From CATOSD01 sp965203135 (GTDB taxonomy: Bacteria > Chloroflexota > Dehalococcoidia > Lucifugimonadales > CATOSD01): a stretch of 64,000 bases of DNA. The stretch lies in contig CBDBBO010000002.1 of assembly GCA_965203135.1 (NCBI GenBank), positions 992,001-1,056,000 of the forward strand, written 5' to 3'. Position numbers and translations under genes: made by a program. The notes under the pieces were generated by a model. The model did no database searches. It saw only the letters and a list, made by a program, of their open reading frames with translations, and was not told the origin of the DNA. Shown piece by piece: positions 58,799-64,000 of this stretch. How positions within the stretch are numbered: position 1 is the first letter of the stretch; every line of letters begins with the position of its first letter.

Positions 58799-60813
58799 CG
58801 GCGGCGCTCCCGAATCGACCCGTCCGCTTCAAGGCTTCTCTGTCCCCTCTCCCTTGTTCTCCCCCTGGGCATCCGGTAGCCGACGCGGCGTTCGGTGAAG
58901 ATGCAGGTTGGGTTGGCCGCGTCGTCGCCCAGCTTGCGCCGCAGCTTTCGCACGATGGTGCGCATGGGCCGCAGGTCGTCGCCGCTCCTCTCCCTCCACA
59001 CCCGGTCCAGGAGGTGCTCGTAGGTCAGCGTCCGTCCGGCGCTGAAGGAGAGCTCGGCGAGCAGCCGGTACTCCATCGGGAGCAGGTCCACCGGCTCCCC
59101 GGCCAGCGTCACCCTGCGCTGGGTGTAGTCGATGGTCAGGTCGCCCACCACGTAGTCGGCGGCGCCCATGCCGAAGGCCGTGGCTATGAGCTCGTCCCGT
59201 CCGATGACCGGCACGTCCGCCGCATCCAGGATCTCCCTCATCAACTCGATGCCGTCCGCTCCCGGGAGCATCAGGTCCAGCAGCACGAGGGCGGGCCTCT
59301 CCGCCACCGTGGGCAGGGTGAAGGTGAAGCGGGCGCCCAGCCCCGGCCCATCGCTCTCGACCCGGATGCGTCCCCCGTGGGCCTCCACTATCCCCTTGCA
59401 GATGGCAAGGCCCAGGCCCGTGTCCCCACCCTGCTCCTCGGACTGCGCCCGGGAGAACTTGCGGAACAGGTGGGGCAGGCTCTCCGCCGGGATGCCCCGT
59501 CCCTCGTCGGCCACCGAGAACGCGACGTGAAGCTCCTCCAGCAAGGCGTTCACCCTGATGACGGATGACTCGGCGGAGTGGCGGGCGGCGTTGGCGAGCA
59601 GGTTGCCCAGCACCTGGACTATGCGCCGCCGGTCCGCCATCACCGGGGGGAGGTCGGGCTCCAGGTCGATGGCCAGGTTGTTCCTGCCCCCGGCGCCGGT
59701 GAAGGCGCTCCTCGCCCGCTCCAGCAGCAGCGTCACCTCCGTCGGTTCGGGACCGACGGCCAGCGTCCCCGTCTCGATGCGGGCCACGTCCAGGAGGTCG
59801 GACACGAGGCCGTGCATGTGGTCGACCCGCTCCTCGATGAGGCGGAAGAACTGGCGGCCCACGGCCGGGTCCAGCTCACCCGCCGACTCCATCAGCGTGG
59901 CGACCGAGCCCTTGACCGCCGCCAGGGGCGCCCGGAGTTCGTGGCTCACCATCGCCAGGAACTCGGCCCTAAGCCGCTCCAGCTCCTCCACGTCGGCCAT
60001 GTCCTGCATGGTCACGACCACCGACTCCACCGTGCCCTGCTCCGATAGGATGGGCGTGGCGTTGAGCAGCACCGTGACGCTCCGCCCATCGGGGACCCCC
60101 AGCACGATCTCCTCGGCCCGCAGCGTCTCGGTGTCGCCCAGGAGCCGGGCCAGGGGAAACTCCTGTAGGGAGACCTCGCTCCCGTCGGCGCGGCGTATGG
60201 TCATCAACTCCAGCAGGTCCTCCGGCCCCTGGCCGGGATTCCGCAGCCCGTCGACGATCCTGCGGGCCTCCCGGTTGAAGGACGCCATCCCCGCGGTCCG
60301 GGCGTCGAAGACCACCACCCCCACCGGCGAGGTGCCGATGAGGGTCTCCAGGTCCGTCCTGGCCCGCCGCTCCTCCCGGTGAGTGCGGGCGTTGGCGATG
60401 ACCAGCGCAGCTTGGGAGGTGAACATCACCAGGGTCTGCTCGTCCTCCGGGCTGAACTCCCGACCGTCCCCGCGCCCGGCCAGGAAGATGTTGCCCACCC
60501 GCTCGCTCCCGTGGAACATCTGCGACGCCAGGAAGGGCGAGGCCGGCTCCGCCGGCAGGGGCAGGCTGAAATCGGCGAAACCCAGGGACCGGACGTAGCC
60601 CACCAGGTCGGGGATGCGCAGGGGCTCGGAGACGCCGCCCAGCCGCTCGAATATCTCCCGCCCCTCCGGGGTGTGCCAGAGCCGCTCGGCCTCCGCCGCC
60701 GTGGTTCCCGACGACAGGAAGTCCTGCACCCGTCCCCCGTCGTCCAGCAGGGTCACCACGCCGTACCGGGCTGAGGTGAGGGAGCGGGCGGAGTCGAGCA
60801 CGCCCTGGAGCAC
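58690..60813 (-). CDS. Hybrid histidine kinase with receiver remnant and winged helix, degenerate
   Basis: A 707-residue open frame. In order: GAF-like sensor (1-150), PAS (155-270), HisKA with phospho-His in AMVSHELRAPL (His291), HATPase with N-box (404-413) and G-boxes (DEGRGIP, GDTGLGLAICK), then ALVLLDLMLPGADGIELM holding the receiver Asp513, then a winged helix (560-650). The receiver lacks its first half (acidic pair) and its K-P-F switch region: at least three in-frame losses. No normal start is present; homology continues upstream of the GTG at 60813 to a TAG at 60942. About 55 junk residues follow 650. Likely non-functional as a phosphorelay. Confidence 0.65.
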   Translation of the reverse strand: MLQGVLDSARSLTSARYGVVTLLDDGGRVQDFLSSGTTAAEAERLWHTPEGREIFERLGGVSEPLRIPDLVGYVRSLGFADFSLPLPAEPASPFLASQMFHGSERVGNIFLAGRGDGREFSPEDEQTLVMFTSQAALVIANARTHREERRARTDLETLIGTSPVGVVVFDARTAGMASFNREARRIVDGLRNPGQGPEDLLELMTIRRADGSEVSLQEFPLARLLGDTETLRAEEIVLGVPDGRSVTVLLNATPILSEQGTVESVVVTMQDMADVEELERLRAEFLAMVSHELRAPLAAVKGSVATLMESAGELDPAVGRQFFRLIEERVDHMHGLVSDLLDVARIETGTLAVGPEPTEVTLLLERARSAFTGAGGRNNLAIDLEPDLPPVMADRRRIVQVLGNLLANAARHSAESSVIRVNALLEELHVAFSVADEGRGIPAESLPHLFRKFSRAQSEEQGGDTGLGLAICKGIVEAHGGRIRVESDGPGLGARFTFTLPTVAERPALVLLDLMLPGADGIELMREILDAADVPVIGRDELIATAFGMGAADYVVGDLTIDYTQRRVTLAGEPVDLLPMEYRLLAELSFSAGRTLTYEHLLDRVWRERSGDDLRPMRTIVRKLRRKLGDDAANPTCIFTERRVGYRMPRGRTRERGQRSLEADGSIRERRRYPPACMTTRPPSRTWMLRSCSSSNRIPTRGVASAA

Positions 60814-61137
60814 GGTGTCGAAATCCAGGCTCTCGCTGATGCGGAGACTGGCCTCGATGAGGCGCGACAGCCGCTCCCGCAGCGCCTCGTTCTCGGATTC
60901 GGCTCGTAGGATTCGGTCCGACTCGTCACTTGGATGCGACTACGCGGAATTCGGCGTCTACCGGGGCAATCATGGTAGCATCGGCGAAGAATCACAATAC
61001 GTCACGATAATTTCAAGCGTTTTATCACGACAATATCATACCTGCATGGTACGCTACCCGATGACTTCACCCAGAGAGGGGGGAGATGAAAGTGTGGGGT
61101 GAAGGGGTCTGTCTGACGAAGTAGAGGTCTATACGCA
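60814..61137. other. Region between degraded kinase and NHLP export genes
   Basis: Minus-strand codons from 60939 to 60814 still encode kinase N-terminal sequence (ENEALRERLSRLIEASLRIS) without a start codon. From 60943 the sequence is AT-richer and carries direct repeats upstream of the export operon. Confidence 0.55.
60992..61034 (+). promoter_or_regulatory. Three direct repeats upstream of the NHLP operon
   Basis: TCACAATAC (60992), TCACGATAAT (61002-61011) and TCACGACAAT (61025-61034) lie in the same orientation, 10 and 23 bases apart, about one and two helical turns. This spacing suits binding of a response regulator or similar activator about 100-145 bases before the HlyD-like gene. 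Confidence 0.45.
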
Positions 61138-62037
61138 GTGTTCATCAACAGGTTGTTTCGTGAACAGGCTCTGGCAAGGCGCCGGAGGCAGGAGCCGCTG
61201 GACGACCGTCTGCAGGTAACGGCCCCCCACGAGTGGCTCCTGGTGGCCGGGCTGGGCGTAATGTTCCTGGCGCTGCTGGTGTACGGCGCCGTTGGCAGGG
61301 TCGAGCGAAGCCTCTCCTACGACGCGGTGGTGGTCCTCGCCGGCGAACGCTACCCCGTGTCCGCACCGGTGTCCGGCACGGTTGTCGAGATCCTGGCGGA
61401 GGTGGGCGACACCGTCGAACCGGGGCAGGCCATCGCCCGCGTGCGCCCACTCGTGGAGCGGCAGCGGGGTACAGAGGCGGGCTGGCTCTCCGAGTTCCTG
61501 GCGGATGAGGCGGGCCGGGACGTCGAAACAACGGCAGACCTGCTCTCGCTCCTGCTGGCGCTGGCGAGCGCGGGGGATGCGGAAGGGTCCGCTGCGGGAG
61601 TGGACGTCGTCAGCGTGACCGGGGGCGAGATCATGACGCTTGGCCTCGTGCCGGGGATGCCGGTGCGCGCCGGTGAGCCGGTGGCGCTGGTGCGAGATGC
61701 GGCTTCCGGCCCGCCCGAGGCCCTCGCTCTGGTGCCGTCCGACGACGCAGGACGGATCGAGGCGGGGGTCGCGGCGCGGGTCACGGTGGCGCGCGGCAAC
61801 CGGGAGGCCATCACCTACCCGGCGCAGGTGGCCGTCGTGTCGGCGCGGGCCGTCGCGCCGCCGGAGTGGCTGGCGGACCTGGGAATGTCGGCCCCGGCGG
61901 GGTCCCATCTGGTGCGGGCGCGGCTTGAAGGCGGCGGCACGGGCGATGCGGTAGCGGATGGCTCCATGGGGTCGCTGCGCGTGGTGTTGGGACGGAGCTC
62001 ATTCCTGTCCCTCCTGGCGCCGGGAGGGGGCTACTGA
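61138..62037 (+). CDS. NHLP-type bacteriocin export HlyD-like adaptor
   Basis: A 299-residue membrane fusion protein. After a cytoplasmic start with PLDDRLQVTAPHEWLLVAGL, one membrane helix (about 38-57) leads to the lipoyl-like region YPVSAPVSGTVVEILAEVGD then TVEPGQAIARV. The start pattern and the absence of a long coiled coil match the adaptors of NHLM/NHLP leader-peptide bacteriocin systems. The GTG at 61138 has AGAGG 12 bases upstream. Its stop overlaps the start of the ABC exporter (TGATG), so the two are co-translated. Confidence 0.8.
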   Translation: MFINRLFREQALARRRRQEPLDDRLQVTAPHEWLLVAGLGVMFLALLVYGAVGRVERSLSYDAVVVLAGERYPVSAPVSGTVVEILAEVGDTVEPGQAIARVRPLVERQRGTEAGWLSEFLADEAGRDVETTADLLSLLLALASAGDAEGSAAGVDVVSVTGGEIMTLGLVPGMPVRAGEPVALVRDAASGPPEALALVPSDDAGRIEAGVAARVTVARGNREAITYPAQVAVVSARAVAPPEWLADLGMSAPAGSHLVRARLEGGGTGDAVADGSMGSLRVVLGRSSFLSLLAPGGGY

Positions 62038-64000
62038 TGCGGATTCCGTCCCCGATAGGGGCGCGCCGCCGGCCCCGGCGGGCGCGGACGCCCCTGATGC
62101 TACAGATGGAAGACACCGAGTGCGGGGCCGTCTGCCTGGGCATCGTTCTGGCGTACTTCGGACGCTGGGTCTCCGTGGAAGAACTGCGCGAGGTGTGCGC
62201 CGTCAACAGGGACGGCTGTGACGCCGCCGACATTACGCGCGCCGCCCGCCGATATGGGCTGGAGGCCCAGGGCTGGCGCCGGGAGCCGGAACAGCTTCAC
62301 GATATGGCTATGCCGCTCATCATCTTCTGGGAGTTCAATCACTTCCTGGTGCTGGAGGGATTCCGGGCCGGCAACTACCTGGTGAACGATCCGGCCAACG
62401 GACACCGCACGCTGAGCGCGGAGGAGTTCGACCAGGGGTTCACCGGCGTCGCGCTCAGCTTCCAGGCCGGACCGGACTTCCGTCCCGGCGGCTCCCGCCC
62501 CGGCGTCGTCCGCAGGCTGTGGCCCTGGCTCTCGGACGTGACCGGGCCGCTGGCGTTCGCCCTGTGCTGTGGGCTGCTGCTGTCGCTCCCGGTCGCCGCC
62601 CTGCCGTTCCTGCTGAGCATTTTTGTCGACCACGTCCTGAGCGGACGGGAGCCCCAGTGGGGAGTCGCGCTGGCCGGCGGGGTGGCCCTGGCGGGCGGCC
62701 TGGTGTACCTGCTGACCTGGCTGAGACAGCGCTGCCTCAGACTCCTGGCGGTGCGGCTTTCGGTGGACCACGCCGACCGCTTCATCAGGCGGCTGTTCCG
62801 TCTGAGGATGCGGTTCTTCACCAACCGCTACGGCGGCGACCTCACCTCCCGGATCCAGCTGATCGACCAGGTTGCCACGGTGGCGACCGAGCAGTTCGTC
62901 GGTGTGGTCATCGAGTTGGTGACCAGTGCCGTGTTCCTGCTGTTCCTGTTTCTGTACGACCCGGTGCTGGCCGGCGCGGTGGCGGCGCTGGGCGCCGTCA
63001 ACCTCTACGTCATGCGCCTGCTCACCCGTGGGCGGGTGGGCGAGAACCGCCGCCTCCAGCGTGAGCAGGGCAAGCTGCAAGGCGTGGGGATGTACGGGCT
63101 GAGCAACATCGACACCCTGCAGGCGACCTCGGGGGAGGTCGGGTTCTTCTCCCACTGGAGCGGCTACCAGGCCCGGGAACTGCTGGCCCGCCAGCGTTTC
63201 GCGGAGATAGGGCACCTCATGGCGGCGCTGCCGGGCGTGTTCATGGTTCTGGGCAACGCCGTCGTGCTGGGAGTGGCGGGCTGGCGCGTGATGGAGGGCG
63301 ACATGTCCCTGGGCATGATGATGGGATGCTACGTCCTGGCGACGTACTTCCTGTTGCCCATCGGACGCTTCGCCCAGTTCGCCGACCTCTTCCAGGTCCT
63401 GGAGGCCAACCTGCAACGGCTCGAAGACGTGATGGACGCCCCCGAAGACGCATACCTTCAGCAGGGCGGGGAGCGGCCTTCCGAGAGCGGCGCCGCCCTG
63501 AGCCGGACGGTGCGGCTGAGCGGGCAGCTCGAGCTGCGCGACGTGGAGTTCGGCCATAAGGCGAACCGGGAGCCGATGCTCCGGGACTTCAACCTGACCA
63601 TCGAGCCGGGGCAGCGGGTGGCCGTGGTCGGCCCCACCGGGTCGGGCAAGTCGACGCTGGCGCTGCTGGCGGCAGGGATACACCAGCCTTGGTCCGGAGG
63701 AGTCTTTCTGGATGGCCACCCGCGCCCCGAGATTCCCCGCGGCCTGCTCGGCAGTTCGGTGGCCATGGTCGATCAGCGCATATTCCTGTTCGCCGGGACC
63801 GTGCGGGAGAACCTGAGCCTGTGGAACCCTGAGATCCCCGAGCAGGACCTGGTGGCCGCCGCCACCGACGCCGCCATCCACGATGAGATCATGGCGCGCT
63901 CGCAGGGCTACGATGCGCCCGTGGACGAGGGCGGCCGAAACTTCAGCGGCGGCCAGCGCCAGCGCCTGGAGATCGCCCGCGCGCTGGTGGGGAATCCGTC
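62037..64000 (+). CDS. NHLP family bacteriocin ABC exporter with C39 peptidase, partial
   Basis: 654 codons are open and the frame runs off the window. The N-terminal C39 peptidase has its catalytic triad: Cys29 in MEDTECGAVCLG, His102 in FNHFLVLEG and Asp118 in VNDPANG; it should trim leader peptides after a Gly-Gly-type site. The membrane domain spans about 165-455. The ATPase has Walker A GPTGSGKST (532-540) and the signature FSGGQRQRLE (636-645). Together with the HlyD-like gene it forms the export core of a leader-peptide (Nif11/nitrile hydratase) natural product system; the precursor and tailoring genes should lie beyond 64000. Confidence 0.93.
   Translation, partial: MRIPSPIGARRRPRRARTPLMLQMEDTECGAVCLGIVLAYFGRWVSVEELREVCAVNRDGCDAADITRAARRYGLEAQGWRREPEQLHDMAMPLIIFWEFNHFLVLEGFRAGNYLVNDPANGHRTLSAEEFDQGFTGVALSFQAGPDFRPGGSRPGVVRRLWPWLSDVTGPLAFALCCGLLLSLPVAALPFLLSIFVDHVLSGREPQWGVALAGGVALAGGLVYLLTWLRQRCLRLLAVRLSVDHADRFIRRLFRLRMRFFTNRYGGDLTSRIQLIDQVATVATEQFVGVVIELVTSAVFLLFLFLYDPVLAGAVAALGAVNLYVMRLLTRGRVGENRRLQREQGKLQGVGMYGLSNIDTLQATSGEVGFFSHWSGYQARELLARQRFAEIGHLMAALPGVFMVLGNAVVLGVAGWRVMEGDMSLGMMMGCYVLATYFLLPIGRFAQFADLFQVLEANLQRLEDVMDAPEDAYLQQGGERPSESGAALSRTVRLSGQLELRDVEFGHKANREPMLRDFNLTIEPGQRVAVVGPTGSGKSTLALLAAGIHQPWSGGVFLDGHPRPEIPRGLLGSSVAMVDQRIFLFAGTVRENLSLWNPEIPEQDLVAAATDAAIHDEIMARSQGYDAPVDEGGRNFSGGQRQRLEIARALVGNP

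Noticed and set aside
62100..63881. A 593-codon minus-strand open frame
   Set aside because: It is antisense to the C39 ABC exporter, whose peptidase and ATPase motifs are intact. The antisense product has no recognisable domain.
1..64000. CRISPR array
   Set aside because: No series of regularly spaced identical repeats of 24-40 bases and no cas-like gene was seen.

Overview
The window reads as a high-GC bacterial chromosome. The most likely source is Chloroflexota of the Dehalococcoidia/SAR202 type. This is an inference from gene content: paralogous luciferase-like flavin monooxygenases, CaiB-type CoA transferase, formamidase and PIG-L genes, many TTG/GTG starts, and a kinase fused to a receiver and winged-helix domain. 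No rRNA or other decisive phylogenetic marker is present.

Positions 1-41100 are mostly core genome. From the left: a peptidase E-like gene entering the window, a flavin monooxygenase, MFS carriers, a TM2 protein, a ComD/ComE-like thiamine-diphosphate decarboxylase pair, a frameshifted VOC gene and a lipoprotein. Next comes a minus-strand housekeeping block: uvrB, an HtrA-like protease, a methyltransferase, ruvA, ruvC, yebC. HU is on the plus strand. A ribosome/stringent-response block follows: rimM, khpA, rpsP, rpsT, rel. Then MATE, lspA and an RluD-type gene, a Zur/Fur-type regulator with a metal ABC transporter lacking a visible binding protein, two DHA2-type MFS pumps, a second flavin monooxygenase behind a strong promoter, a peptide-type ABC importer (SBP, attenuator-like hairpin, two permeases), and a catabolic run (PIG-L, kinase-fold protein, formamidase, CaiB, DUF45 peptidase).

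Positions 40740-42800 hold small-scale mobility. A 198-bp MITE-like element (TIRs, 5-bp target duplication) splits a REP-like repeat whose uninterrupted copy lies at 19075. A tRNA-Ile(GAT) gene is repeated 1087 bp apart around an AlkD-like gene.

Positions 42860-60000 are accessory. First is a lower-GC minus-strand cassette: HTH regulator, N6-adenine methylase, type IIG-like restriction-methylation fusion, and a 679-residue protein with a PD-(D/E)XK-like core. It looks like a composite restriction/defence unit. Next is a plus-strand mobile region: a tandem winged-helix protein of replication-relaxation type, iteron-like repeats, an HTH protein overlapping a membrane-anchored HTH/coiled-coil protein, a low-GC Nmad/EVE-like protein, an RHH/PIN toxin-antitoxin pair, a PD-(D/E)XK protein, a large serine recombinase, and a small protein paired with a retropepsin-like protease. 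Pieces of a kinase/winged-helix gene occur at both ends (50161 and about 58860).

The window ends in an NHLP-type (nitrile-hydratase/Nif11 leader) bacteriocin export locus, an HlyD-like adaptor and a C39-peptidase ABC exporter that runs off the end. It lies divergently from a degraded hybrid histidine kinase, with three short direct repeats between them.
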